Shown here: piece after piece, positions 18,589-26,993 of the stretch
Layout of the letters: every line of letters begins with the position of its first letter
Numbering within the stretch: position 1 is the stretch's first letter
Assembly: GCF_000757845.1 (NCBI RefSeq)
Contig: NZ_CP007753.1
Location: forward strand, 1,240,001-1,304,000
DNA length: 64,000 bases
Direction of reading: 5' to 3'
Source: Prochlorococcus sp. MIT 0604
GTDB taxonomy: Bacteria > Cyanobacteriota > Cyanobacteriia > PCC-6307 > Cyanobiaceae
Made by a program: the position numbers and the translations under genes
Notes under the pieces: model-generated
Told to the model about the DNA's origin: nothing
Databases searched by the model: none
Seen by the model: the letters and a program-made list of their open reading frames with translations, nothing else

Positions 18589-19485
18589 ATGGGAGACATA
18601 GAAGATAAGTTTATATTTGAAGTTACAAATTTAAATAAAGGGTTAGAATCTCTTAATTTTAACATTTTTGAATTTATCAATAGCCCTTTAAAAATAAAAT
18701 ACAAAAAAACTACAGAATCATTAATCCACGAATTTGATACTTGTATTTTTAAAGAAATTTATGACCTAATTAAAGATAATAAATCTATTAAACTTGAACA
18801 TGTAGAAAATATAAGAGCAAAAAGAGAATTAAGTTCAAAAAATTATGTTTTTTATAATGGGGAACATTTATTTGTAGAGCAACATTGGGTAAGAGAAAAG
18901 AATATTTATGAATTAAGTATGGGATTAAAATATTTATCAAAAAAAATTAAAATAAACACCATAATAGAATTAGGAACTGGGTATGGATCAAAGATAATTT
19001 CATTAGCTAATTTGAACAACAATAGAAATAAATTCAAATTTAAAGCTTTAGATATTTCAAAGAATGGTTTGTTTTGTTGTAAAGAGTTAGCAAAAAGAGA
19101 AAATTTGATTGTTGAAACAAAAATACAGAACTTCCTAATCAATCCAAGCATTGGAGAATTTGTTGATAAGAATTCAATAATCTTTACTTCTTATAATTTA
19201 CATTATTGGAAAGATTTCAATTTAAATAATATAAAGCAATTTATTCAAGATGGTATTAATGGTGGAATACACATAGAGCCTTGTAGTGATTTATTAGATA
19301 AATTAGAGGATAAGATTTATGCCGCATTGGCTTATAAATATATAAAATTAAATAACTATACTGAAAACATAATGCTTGCTTTTGAACAAGCTCAAAAAGA
19401 AAAAATAATTCATTTAAAAATTTTCCAAGAAGTATGGGGATTTGGATTATTGCCGACTTGGATTTTTATATGGTATAAAAAATAA
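18589..19485 (+). CDS. SAM-dependent methyltransferase (putative sugar methyltransferase)
   Basis: The 298-residue protein has a SAM-binding motif I (NTIIELGTGYGSKIISLANL) at about residues 125-144 and an acidic motif II (KALDISKNG) after it. A later IIFTSYNLHYWKDFN strand fits motif IV of class I methyltransferases. The N-terminal 110 residues, with an AKRELSSKNYVFYNGEHLF segment, are reminiscent of putative sugar O-methyltransferases. It reads away from pseB and is followed 11 bp later by the FAD-like oxidoreductase gene, so those two are probably one operon. The acceptor is unknown but is likely a sugar or glycolipid of this island. Confidence 0.65.
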   Translation: MGDIEDKFIFEVTNLNKGLESLNFNIFEFINSPLKIKYKKTTESLIHEFDTCIFKEIYDLIKDNKSIKLEHVENIRAKRELSSKNYVFYNGEHLFVEQHWVREKNIYELSMGLKYLSKKIKINTIIELGTGYGSKIISLANLNNNRNKFKFKALDISKNGLFCCKELAKRENLIVETKIQNFLINPSIGEFVDKNSIIFTSYNLHYWKDFNLNNIKQFIQDGINGGIHIEPCSDLLDKLEDKIYAALAYKYIKLNNYTENIMLAFEQAQKEKIIHLKIFQEVWGFGLLPTWIFIWYKK

Positions 19486-19496
19486 AATATTTTGAG

Positions 19497-20642
19497 ATGA
19501 TTATGAATACTCAGAATAAAACAAAATATTTTGATAAAATTTACGTGGGGACTGGTCCCATATTGTTTTTTGATGCTATCAATGAAACTTGTAAAGGAAA
19601 CAAAGTTTTATTAATAGATAAATCCGATACTATTGGTGGTGCTTGGAAATTAATAAATATTGATGGAATGAATAATTTAGAAAATGCAGTTCACTATTTA
19701 ATCCCAAATAAAAATGGATATAATTTTTTAAATAAAATTTTAAAAATTAGTTTAATTAGAACTCCAAGAAAATTTTATGCTCAAGAATTACTTAATAACC
19801 ATATTCTTTTGCCAAACAATTTATTTGGAGAAATTTGTAATTCTTTAATTTCCGAATTTAAAAAAGATAAATTTATATTTAAAAATGTCATTTCTAATAT
19901 TTTTAGACCAAAATCTTTTTCAAAATCAAAATATCCAAGAAATGGAAGTAAAACAATAATTATTAGAATGTTGCAATTATCAAAATTAATTAATTTAAAA
20001 ATAAAGTTAAAAACATCAATTGAAAAAATCTACATATCAAAAAATAATCTTTCAAAAGTAAAAACATGTAAAGAAACATTTCTAACTAAAGAAATAATAA
20101 TTTCACATGGTTTTTTACCTATCAAAGATTTCTTTATCGATAAACAAAAAATCAATATAAATAAAAAAAAATTTAGAAGACCATCCTTACATATTGTATT
20201 TAGTCCAAAAAATGAAAATGATATGAAAAAATTAAAATCCTTCGTACAAGTAATTTTTGAAGATAATTTGTTAATAAAATATGTTCATGAAATTTCTCAC
20301 TATATTCCCAAAGAGAACCAAAAGAAAGGAACATATGTAATTGTTGTAGCTTTAAAGCATGACTTGCAAAATGAAAGAAATACTTATGAAAAAATAAAGA
20401 ATGAGTTTCAGAAATATAAGCTAATACCATCAGATAATAATTTAAATAAAATTTTCTATTATTGGCAAGATATTTTTCTTCCTTTATTGCTAACTTCAGA
20501 TCTTAAATATTTAGAATCTCTAAGTAATGGAAAACTTAAAATAATGCTCACAGAAGAATTAAATCGTGGCTTTGGTTTATATTCTCAAGAATGGAAGGAA
20601 TTAAAAAATTTAATTGAAAAATCTCACTTTAGTTATATATGA
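19497..20642 (+). CDS. FAD/NAD(P)-binding oxidoreductase-like protein
   Basis: The 381-residue protein starts with a flavin-type Rossmann motif: KIYVGTGPILFFDAINET (GxGPxxxxxA), a strand ending in an acidic residue (VLLIDKSD), then TIGGAWKLI, the GG doublet typical of FAD oxidoreductases and UDP-galactopyranose-mutase relatives. NAVHYLIPNKNG at residues 64-75 could be a substrate-binding segment. The C-terminal half has no recognised landmarks, and the second dinucleotide motif of NAD(P)H-dependent flavoenzymes is not evident. It follows the methyltransferase gene by 11 bp. The reaction cannot be named. Two in-frame ATGs two codons apart could serve as start. Confidence 0.55.
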   Translation: MIMNTQNKTKYFDKIYVGTGPILFFDAINETCKGNKVLLIDKSDTIGGAWKLINIDGMNNLENAVHYLIPNKNGYNFLNKILKISLIRTPRKFYAQELLNNHILLPNNLFGEICNSLISEFKKDKFIFKNVISNIFRPKSFSKSKYPRNGSKTIIIRMLQLSKLINLKIKLKTSIEKIYISKNNLSKVKTCKETFLTKEIIISHGFLPIKDFFIDKQKININKKKFRRPSLHIVFSPKNENDMKKLKSFVQVIFEDNLLIKYVHEISHYIPKENQKKGTYVIVVALKHDLQNERNTYEKIKNEFQKYKLIPSDNNLNKIFYYWQDIFLPLLLTSDLKYLESLSNGKLKIMLTEELNRGFGLYSQEWKELKNLIEKSHFSYI

Positions 20643-20943
20643 TTTTTTATTTAACTAAAATATAAAAAAAATTGAATATATTTAATTTCCCAGAAATTTT
20701 TAATGTACATCTTGACAATTTTTTTAAATGATATTCAGATATTTTTTTAATTAAATAGTGAGAAAATTTATAAGTTTACTACAAAGTTTAAATTTCGTGA
20801 TTTAAACAAATATTATTCGAGAGGGTTTTAACGTTTATACGATCCATATAGGAATTTCTATTTACTTTTCAATTATTTCTTTCTGACATATTTATATGCA
20901 TAAACCTTACTACTTTAATAAATTTGTTTTTCTAAATTTCAAT
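20643..20943. other. AT-rich convergent spacer
   Basis: This is the 301-bp gap between the convergent oxidoreductase and PseI-like genes. I see no frame with coding character. A short plus-strand frame that runs into the PseI-like gene is its antisense shadow. No clear hairpin terminator is visible. Confidence 0.5.
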
Positions 20944-21993
20944 TTAAATAAACACATCCCAACTAGTTGGATCCCCAACTTTTATATCCTTTTTAAGAAT
21001 TTTACCAATAATATCTCTTTCAAATTTTGGAGCCAAACCATTACCCGGTCTTATTCTTCTAATATCATCTTTTGTAACAATTTCACCAGCCTTTTTATTT
21101 TTAACAAAATATATTGATCTTCTAAATGATTTACTTTGAGACTCAACAATATCTCTATCAAAGCCTTCCTTACCAAGGGAAAGCCAAGTTTTATAGGTAT
21201 TTTCACAAAGCTTACGAAGTTCGCTAGGTTCTATAGAAAAATCACTATCAGGTCCTTTATCTGAAGAATCAATAGTAAAGTGTTTTTCTATAACTGAGGC
21301 TCCTATGGCTGTTGCAGCAACTGAAATAGTTGTTCCAAGAGTATGATCAGAAAGTCCACTTATTACATTAAAATTACGAGAAATACTTTTTATTAAATTT
21401 AAATTTGATTTCTCAACAGGAGCAGGATAACTGCTGATACAATGTAGAAGAATTATTTGATCATTATTTTCTTGACGCATAGCATCTAGAGCTTCATTAA
21501 TCTCTTTTTCTGAAGACATTCCTGTTGATATGATTACTGGTTTTTGTTTACTAGCAATATATTTTATTAAAGGTATATCTACTAATTCAAAAGATGCAAC
21601 TTTATAGGCAGGTGTATTCAGTTCTTCAAGTAGATCAACTGCAGTTTCATCAAATGGAGTAGAGAATAAAGTGACTCCTAATTCGTTGGCATATGAAAAT
21701 AACTTTTGATGCCACTCATAGGGAGTTTCAGCTAATTTGTATAAATCATATAGTTTAAATCCATCCCATAATCCTCCTTTAATTAGAAACTCCTCATTAT
21801 CACAGTTGATGGTCATAGTATCTGCTGTATAAGTTTGCATTTTTATTGCATCCACCCCACATTCAGATGCTTCCTTAATAGTTTCTAATGCTCTTTCTAT
21901 AGAACCATTATGATTCGCAGACATTTCAGCAATAATATATGGAGGATAATTTAACCCAATCTTTCTGCCATTAATATTTATTTCTTTTACCAT
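20944..21993 (-). CDS. pseI: PseI/NeuB-family nonulosonic acid synthase
   Basis: A 349-residue synthase that condenses a 6-deoxy hexose with phosphoenolpyruvate to form a nine-carbon sugar acid. Typical NeuB-family landmarks are present: PYIIAEMSANHNGSIERALE at residues 17-36, VDAIKMQTYTADTMT, VTLFSTPFDETAVDLLE, KPVIISTGMSS, ILLHCISSYPAP and GLSDHT, plus ASVIEKHFTIDSSDKGPDSD. The C-terminal 60 residues (RRSIYFVKNKKAGEIVTKDD) are the antifreeze-like SAF domain. EMSANHNGS rather than the sialic-acid-type EIGxNHxGD favours the pseudaminic branch. It stands alone on the minus strand but completes the pathway begun by pseB and pseC. Confidence 0.9.
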   Translation of the reverse strand: MVKEININGRKIGLNYPPYIIAEMSANHNGSIERALETIKEASECGVDAIKMQTYTADTMTINCDNEEFLIKGGLWDGFKLYDLYKLAETPYEWHQKLFSYANELGVTLFSTPFDETAVDLLEELNTPAYKVASFELVDIPLIKYIASKQKPVIISTGMSSEKEINEALDAMRQENNDQIILLHCISSYPAPVEKSNLNLIKSISRNFNVISGLSDHTLGTTISVAATAIGASVIEKHFTIDSSDKGPDSDFSIEPSELRKLCENTYKTWLSLGKEGFDRDIVESQSKSFRRSIYFVKNKKAGEIVTKDDIRRIRPGNGLAPKFERDIIGKILKKDIKVGDPTSWDVFI

Positions 21994-22267
21994 TTATGAT
22001 AAATTTTCCAATTATTAATTTAGCTTATAAAAAGCCTTTATAGATACTTTACTACAAACAAATTTCTAAGGCTAAGTTTAAAATAAAGTTTCTTTAAATT
22101 TTTTTGTAATTTCATTTATATCTCTCAAACGAATTGATAACTTATTTAATTTTATATTTTTAAAGTCTTCATGAAATAGATTTTCAATTTTTAACAACTG
22201 TAAATATTATTTGGTTTAGAAGAAATACTAAAAAAAATTACTTTAAAAACCAAAAACATTTAGAAAA

Positions 22268-22948
22268 TTAAAAATTTATTTTTCTAATAATTTGGAAAGC
22301 TTCTGCCATTTTAAGGCCTACTTGATTACCCCTTAGGTTAGCGAGATTTTTTATTCCCTCTAATGATCGTGAATGTGGAAAATCTCTTAATTCTTCTTCA
22401 TAAGCTAGTAAAGATTTTTCTTTATCATCCCATGTATTTGAAATGTCTACAAAAAGATTTGGATAGAATTTTCCTGTTATAAATTCATTACCGAAATCTG
22501 TAGCAGAAGAAATTTCAAATAATCTTATTTCCGAACAAGAATCATTTGGCTGAGGTCTAAATGCTGTTAATACTGCATTTACTACTACCCTGTGATCAAT
22601 ATTTAAATCACCTCCACAATGACTATAAACTAAATTAGGTTGTATCATCTTTTTAGATTTTTCAATTAATTTTATAATCTCCAATAATGGTTCATTATCT
22701 AGCATATTATCTTTAAAGTTAAATCTTTCAAGCCATTTAAATCCAAGCAAATCACTTGCAATATTTGATGAATTTACTCTCTTCAAAATATCTTCTTTAT
22801 TAAATGAATCTCTTGAACCAGTCCCGTCTGTCATTGCAATAACAAATACATCATCTCCTTGATTAATATGTTTTCTGATAGTGCCTCCCATACCAATTGT
22901 TTCATCATCGGGATGCGCTACAACTACAAGAACCCTATTTTTATCCAT
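22268..22948 (-). CDS. PIG-L/LmbE-family deacetylase
   Basis: The 226-residue protein has the zinc-binding start of LmbE/PIG-L enzymes, VLVVVAHPDDETIGMGGTI (AHPDD motif at residues 11-15), and a later VYSHCGGDLNIDHRVV segment giving the third zinc histidine (H-x-x-H). The family removes N-acetyl groups from amino sugars and related compounds. Here it could expose an amine that the nearby formyltransferase or acyltransferases then modify; this is inferred from gene order. Length is normal for the family and the start is a clear ATG. Confidence 0.85.
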   Translation of the reverse strand: MDKNRVLVVVAHPDDETIGMGGTIRKHINQGDDVFVIAMTDGTGSRDSFNKEDILKRVNSSNIASDLLGFKWLERFNFKDNMLDNEPLLEIIKLIEKSKKMIQPNLVYSHCGGDLNIDHRVVVNAVLTAFRPQPNDSCSEIRLFEISSATDFGNEFITGKFYPNLFVDISNTWDDKEKSLLAYEEELRDFPHSRSLEGIKNLANLRGNQVGLKMAEAFQIIRKINF

Positions 22949-23288
22949 AATTTCTACAAATATTTAATGTTTAAAAATTCATAAATATAATTAATTTCAT
23001 TATAGTTTCTCGATTTTAATTAATATAAACAAAATTAGTATTCTAAAGCAAATTTCTTGAATAATAAGCTTTAAAATTATTTTAATTTCAGTTTAGATAT
23101 AACTTAAAAATATATGTTTATTTGTCCAATATGCTTTAAAATTTAAACTTTTATGAAAACTTGATCTTTATTATATGAAGCATTGAAATAGTTTTTAAAT
23201 ATTTTTTCTACTCTTTATGATCTTAGTAAAATATTTAATTATAAATATAAAAACTATTTCCTAAAGTAAAATATATAATTAAATTAAT
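22949..23288. other. Divergent AT-rich promoter spacer
   Basis: This 340-bp gap lies between the divergent deacetylase and formyltransferase genes and presumably holds both promoters. It contains no coding frame of note. No operator or RNA structure could be recognised. Confidence 0.45.
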
Positions 23289-23996
23289 ATGGAAAATCTT
23301 GATCAATCTTACTTATTAGTAACCATTAGAAAATGGAATATAGAGAAATTCAAAGAAGAAAAAAATAATCTTCCTGGTAAATGGCATCTAATAAATGATC
23401 AAGAGGATTTAACTTTATTAAATGTTCAAAAATATAATCCACGTTATATATTTTTTCCGCATTGGAGCATTAAAGTTCCTTGTGAAATTATTAATAACTA
23501 TGAATGTATATGTTTTCATGAAACAGACTTACCTTTCGGAAGAGGAGGTAGTCCTATCCAGAATCTAATTTCTAATGGATTTAAATCAACAAAAATTTCA
23601 GCATTAAAAATGAATTCTGATTTAGACTCAGGGCCAATATATCTAAAGAAAGACTTATCTTTAGAGGGCATCGCAGAAGAGATTTTCATAAGGGCATCAG
23701 ATATAATTTTTGAAATGATTAGGACAATTATAGAAGAGGAAATTAAACCGATTGAACAAAGAGGAGAAATTACTTATTTCAAAAGAAGAATTCCTGAAGA
23801 TAGTCTTATTCCAAAAGAAATTACAACTTTAAAAGAGCTTTATGACTTTATTAGAATGCTCGATGCCGAAGATTATCCAAAAGCAAATATCTTACACAAT
23901 TCATTCAAATTAGAGATTAAAAATCCAGTTTTAAGATTTAACAGAATAGAGGCTAATATTAATATAAAGTTAAGTGAGCTTAAGGACTTCTCTTAA
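23289..23996 (+). CDS. Formyltransferase-family protein (sugar N-formyltransferase-like)
   Basis: The 235-residue protein resembles the catalytic half of methionyl-tRNA formyltransferase and sugar N-formyltransferases. The key region, CICFHETDLPFGRGGSPIQNL around residues 76-96, corresponds to the family's H-x-S-L-L-P-x-x-R-G-x-x-P-x-x-x-A. MNSDLDSGPIYLKKDLSL at about residues 115-132 matches the D-x-G-x-I segment with the catalytic aspartate. It lacks the C-terminal tRNA-binding domain, so a small-molecule acceptor such as an amino sugar is likely, with N10-formyltetrahydrofolate as donor. Its 3' end overlaps the convergent small gene by 4 bp. HETDLP for the usual HxSLLP is a variation on the motif. 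Confidence 0.75.
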   Translation: MENLDQSYLLVTIRKWNIEKFKEEKNNLPGKWHLINDQEDLTLLNVQKYNPRYIFFPHWSIKVPCEIINNYECICFHETDLPFGRGGSPIQNLISNGFKSTKISALKMNSDLDSGPIYLKKDLSLEGIAEEIFIRASDIIFEMIRTIIEEEIKPIEQRGEITYFKRRIPEDSLIPKEITTLKELYDFIRMLDAEDYPKANILHNSFKLEIKNPVLRFNRIEANINIKLSELKDFS

Positions 23997-24415
23997 ATAA
24001 TATAAGAAATTTGATTATGTTTATAACCAATATTTGCTAAAACCTTATGTAATTTAATATCTCCACTTGGCGTATTAATATAAAAATCTTTTGGAATTAA
24101 TGATTTAATTGGCTTATTAGGTACGAAATTTGATTTTATAAAACTCAATACTCTAGGTATGCCATCTTCATAAAATTTTTCTTTAATATTTATTGAAATA
24201 GAATTATTATCTTGAATATAAAATGTGCCAATAAAAGATTTTTCGCATTTAACTAAAAACCAATTCTTATAAGGTTTTGAAAAAACAAATTCTTTATGTT
24301 CATTTTTGCTTGGCATTTCTATATGGCTTATATTATATTTCCTTTCTGAAAGAAGAGTATATAATACTTCAACATGTTCTTTTGATTGCAAAACTTTAAT
24401 AAATTTATAATCCAT
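23993..24415 (-). CDS. Small GNAT-like protein
   Basis: A 140-residue protein whose middle (YKNWFLVKCEKSFIGTFYIQ then DNNSISINIKEKFYEDGIPR) looks like the beta4-alpha3 core of a GNAT N-acyltransferase, where FIGTFYI would be the splayed strand and the following region the acetyl-CoA loop. The C-terminal half (GDIKLHKVLANIGYKHNQIS) fits the usual N-K-x-x-x-x-x-G-F/Y ending. In a pseudaminic-like cluster such a protein could fill the role of PseH, the UDP-sugar N-acetyltransferase, which is otherwise not seen. The glycine-rich pyrophosphate loop is weak, so the family call is tentative. It overlaps the formyltransferase gene tail to tail by 4 bp. Confidence 0.5.
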   Translation of the reverse strand: MDYKFIKVLQSKEHVEVLYTLLSERKYNISHIEMPSKNEHKEFVFSKPYKNWFLVKCEKSFIGTFYIQDNNSISINIKEKFYEDGIPRVLSFIKSNFVPNKPIKSLIPKDFYINTPSGDIKLHKVLANIGYKHNQISYII

Positions 24416-24496
24416 TAGTAATAATTAATCCTAATTATTTAATTATATAGATAACTACAAAAATGAATATTATCATTAGAGTGAAAGATATTTTTC

Positions 24497-25192
24497 ATGA
24501 GATCTAACATTTTCTTATTAGGTAATTCTCCAGTATTACTAGAATTAATTATTAATCATTTCAATTCAAATGAATTTGCAAATAAAATTTTTGTTCTTGA
24601 AGATGATATTTATAAGGTACAGAATATTAAGAATCTTGAACCGACTTTACTTAAAGTAATTTCTTTTGATGAGGGGCATCAACTAATCTCAAATAAAGAG
24701 AATAATCCTAAATTATATATTGGAGTAAGTTCAACACCAATAAAAAGATTTAATGTTTATGAAAGTTTTACCCAAGAAAATACTACATTTCCTAATATTT
24801 ATCAAAAATCAGCTAAATTATCAAATTATTGCAAGATTTATAAAGGTTCATACTTTGGAGAATATACAACTATCGAACCCAATTCTGAAATAGGTGAATT
24901 TTGTTTTATTCAGAGTCATAGTCATATAGGTCACGATTCAAAAATTGGAAAATTTTCTATACTAGGCGGATCCGTGACTATTAATGGTGGCTGTAAAATT
25001 GAAGATTTTTGCTTAATAGGTTCTGCTGTTACGATTATAAACAATAAAATAATTGGTAAGGGTTCCGTAATTCAAGCAGGAACATGCATAACAAAAGATA
25101 TCCCGCCTTTCAGTTTTGTTCATGGTAACCCTTGTAAGATATTACCAATTGAATTTCTAGGAAAGGATTTTGCAAATATAAAAAAAATTTAA
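24497..25192 (+). CDS. NeuD-family sugar O-acyltransferase
   Basis: The 231-residue protein has an N-terminal Rossmann-like domain (NIFLLGNSPVLLELIINHFN). From about residue 112 it is a left-handed beta-helix built of hexapeptide repeats (IYKGSYFGEYTTIEPNSEIG, then FCFIQSHSHIGHDSKIGKFS, then FCLIGSAVTIINNKIIG). The histidine in HSHIGHDSKIG is the expected catalytic base. It ends KDIPPFSFVHGNPCKILP, the standard C-terminal signature. NeuD/PglD enzymes add acetyl groups to sialic-acid-type sugars or UDP-amino sugars, so this protein probably decorates the island's nonulosonate. It reads in the same direction as the carrier-protein module that starts about 100 bp downstream. Confidence 0.85.
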   Translation: MRSNIFLLGNSPVLLELIINHFNSNEFANKIFVLEDDIYKVQNIKNLEPTLLKVISFDEGHQLISNKENNPKLYIGVSSTPIKRFNVYESFTQENTTFPNIYQKSAKLSNYCKIYKGSYFGEYTTIEPNSEIGEFCFIQSHSHIGHDSKIGKFSILGGSVTINGGCKIEDFCLIGSAVTIINNKIIGKGSVIQAGTCITKDIPPFSFVHGNPCKILPIEFLGKDFANIKKI

Positions 25193-25293
25193 AGTTGATT
25201 AGAAATAATAATAAATTAGATTGATTTGTGATTTTTTTGTTTATGTTTTATATTGTATTTTAAAAAGAATTCTTTATAAATTTGAAATCATTA

Positions 25294-25905
25294 ATGAAAG
25301 ACTTTAAATCAATCTACTTGCCACTGGGAGAACATTTCCTAAGTAACTACGAAGTTGATTTTATTGAAGAATCCTTAAAAAAATTCCCTTTGGAAGATAT
25401 CACTATTGGAGATGCGGGAGAAATAAATAACTGCCAAGTTGGGAGATTAATGGAAGATCAACCCGAAACTAATCCTAAAATATTAAACGAATCTTTATCA
25501 AAACCAATCTTAAAACTTTTTCAAACTTTGAAAGCAAAAAAATTCTTTGGTAAATTTCTTGATAAAAATAAGCCTCAAATAATTAGAAGAAGTCAATTTA
25601 ATCTTCTTGGTGAAGGATCTTTTGTAGGTCGCCATCTTGACATAGATAGCAATCCTAATTATCAAATAGCCGCAGTTCTTCAATTGGGAAGTAAATTTAG
25701 TGGAGGAGAATTTATAGTTTACCCATCAAAAGATTCGGAAATAAAAGATGCCCAAATTATATATCCTGAATACGGTTCAATTACAATATCTTTTTGTAAG
25801 TCTGAACATGAAGTAGGGAAAGTTACATCAGGGACTAGAACATCTTTTGTGAATTTCATATCTAACTATGTAGGTAAAAACAAAAGAAAAAGAATAGTAA
25901 ATTAA
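25294..25905 (+). CDS. 2-oxoglutarate/Fe(II) oxygenase (prolyl 4-hydroxylase-like)
   Basis: About 203 residues. The double-stranded beta-helix iron site is visible: SQFNLLGEGSFVGRHLDIDS supplies the H-x-D pair, and ISFCKSEHEVGKVTSGTRTS supplies the distal histidine followed by the 2-oxoglutarate-binding arginine. The segment LQLGSKFSGGEFIVYP matches the core of P4H-type oxygenases. It would hydroxylate a small molecule, an acyl chain or a peptide. I place the start at the ATG at 25294; a TTG at 25282 would add four residues. It begins the compact plus-strand run that continues with the unknown gene at 25908, 2 bp after its stop. Confidence 0.75.
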   Translation: MKDFKSIYLPLGEHFLSNYEVDFIEESLKKFPLEDITIGDAGEINNCQVGRLMEDQPETNPKILNESLSKPILKLFQTLKAKKFFGKFLDKNKPQIIRRSQFNLLGEGSFVGRHLDIDSNPNYQIAAVLQLGSKFSGGEFIVYPSKDSEIKDAQIIYPEYGSITISFCKSEHEVGKVTSGTRTSFVNFISNYVGKNKRKRIVN

Positions 25906-25907
25906 CA

Positions 25908-26993
25908 TTGGATAAAATCAATCCATATATAAGTAGAACAATTCTGAAATCCGCTTTTTCTGAATCAGATTGCTTCAGTTCATGGATGCGGAGTTATCTT
26001 AGTCCAAAGGAATTTTATTACATTAAAAATAATTGCTTACATAAAATGTCAATCCTAGAGCTTAAAAATTTTCTTTCAGACGCTTTAAAAAGATTTAATA
26101 TTTCATCAGATATACATTTAATTGAATTTATGATTAGAAATAATAATAAACTTAGTCTTATACTTACTTTTATTAGATCTGGATTAATAGGTAAATCTAA
26201 AATTATCGAGAATGAAAAATTTAAACTACTTTTAGATATATTTTCATTTAGGATTATTGAAGATGATAATTTATCAATTGGTAATTTAAATAAATTATCT
26301 TTAAAAAACGACAAAATGAATCACCTTAAAATAGTTGGTCCAGTTTGTCCTGATTATTCATATGAATATACAGATAAGGGTAGATACAGATATACATTTC
26401 AATCAGTAGGAAGTGGAATTGGTTTAGTTGCAAAAAAAGCAATTGATAATTTCAAAAGGATAAAAGAAATATCCAATGATTTAATAAATAATGGCTTAAA
26501 TTTAGAATTTGAAATTCTTGTTGGTGATTTCGAAGCTTCTGAAGAAAATCTTACCGCCTTAAAAGAAAAAAAAACTAATTTTCTTAGCAAGATAAAAAGT
26601 AGTTGTATAAATATTCAAGAAGAATCTTCCATAAAAGCCTATCCTTTTACAGATTTATGCCAAGGATTGGATGGTTGGAATTATCAAATAAGTCAACTGA
26701 AGAACATACATAAAGTTAATAATTTCAATGATCTAAAATATATATTTCCTAAAATAAATCATGATAAAAAATTAATTTCTAGGATACCGCTTTATAAAAA
26801 ATGGTTTGGAAAAGATAAAAACTATAAAGAAATTTTCTTTAATCAATCTTTAGAATATATGCTTATGGGTAATATTATTTATTCAAATTTCTTTGGAGAA
26901 GTTTTTTTATTAGCTTCTGATCATAAAGCAATGAGAGATTATTACTCTTTAATATCTAATATTGATATTATTTCATCATCAACAAGTTACTAA
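25908..26993 (+). CDS. Unknown protein of carrier-protein module
   Basis: I do not recognise this 361-residue protein. The probable start is TTG at 25908; the next in-frame ATG is 25 codons later. The N-terminal 130 residues are helical and charged. A distinct core follows: KIVGPVCPDYSYEY near residue 145, FQSVGSGIGLVAKKAIDNF near 165, and LEFEILVGDFEASEENL near 202. Small-residue turns after strands suggest a nucleotide- or cofactor-binding alpha/beta fold. It is tied to the oxygenase upstream (2 bp) and abuts the luciferase-like monooxygenase downstream (0 bp), so it very likely works in the same pathway. No function should be assigned without structure comparison. Confidence 0.7.
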   Translation: MDKINPYISRTILKSAFSESDCFSSWMRSYLSPKEFYYIKNNCLHKMSILELKNFLSDALKRFNISSDIHLIEFMIRNNNKLSLILTFIRSGLIGKSKIIENEKFKLLLDIFSFRIIEDDNLSIGNLNKLSLKNDKMNHLKIVGPVCPDYSYEYTDKGRYRYTFQSVGSGIGLVAKKAIDNFKRIKEISNDLINNGLNLEFEILVGDFEASEENLTALKEKKTNFLSKIKSSCINIQEESSIKAYPFTDLCQGLDGWNYQISQLKNIHKVNNFNDLKYIFPKINHDKKLISRIPLYKKWFGKDKNYKEIFFNQSLEYMLMGNIIYSNFFGEVFLLASDHKAMRDYYSLISNIDIISSSTSY

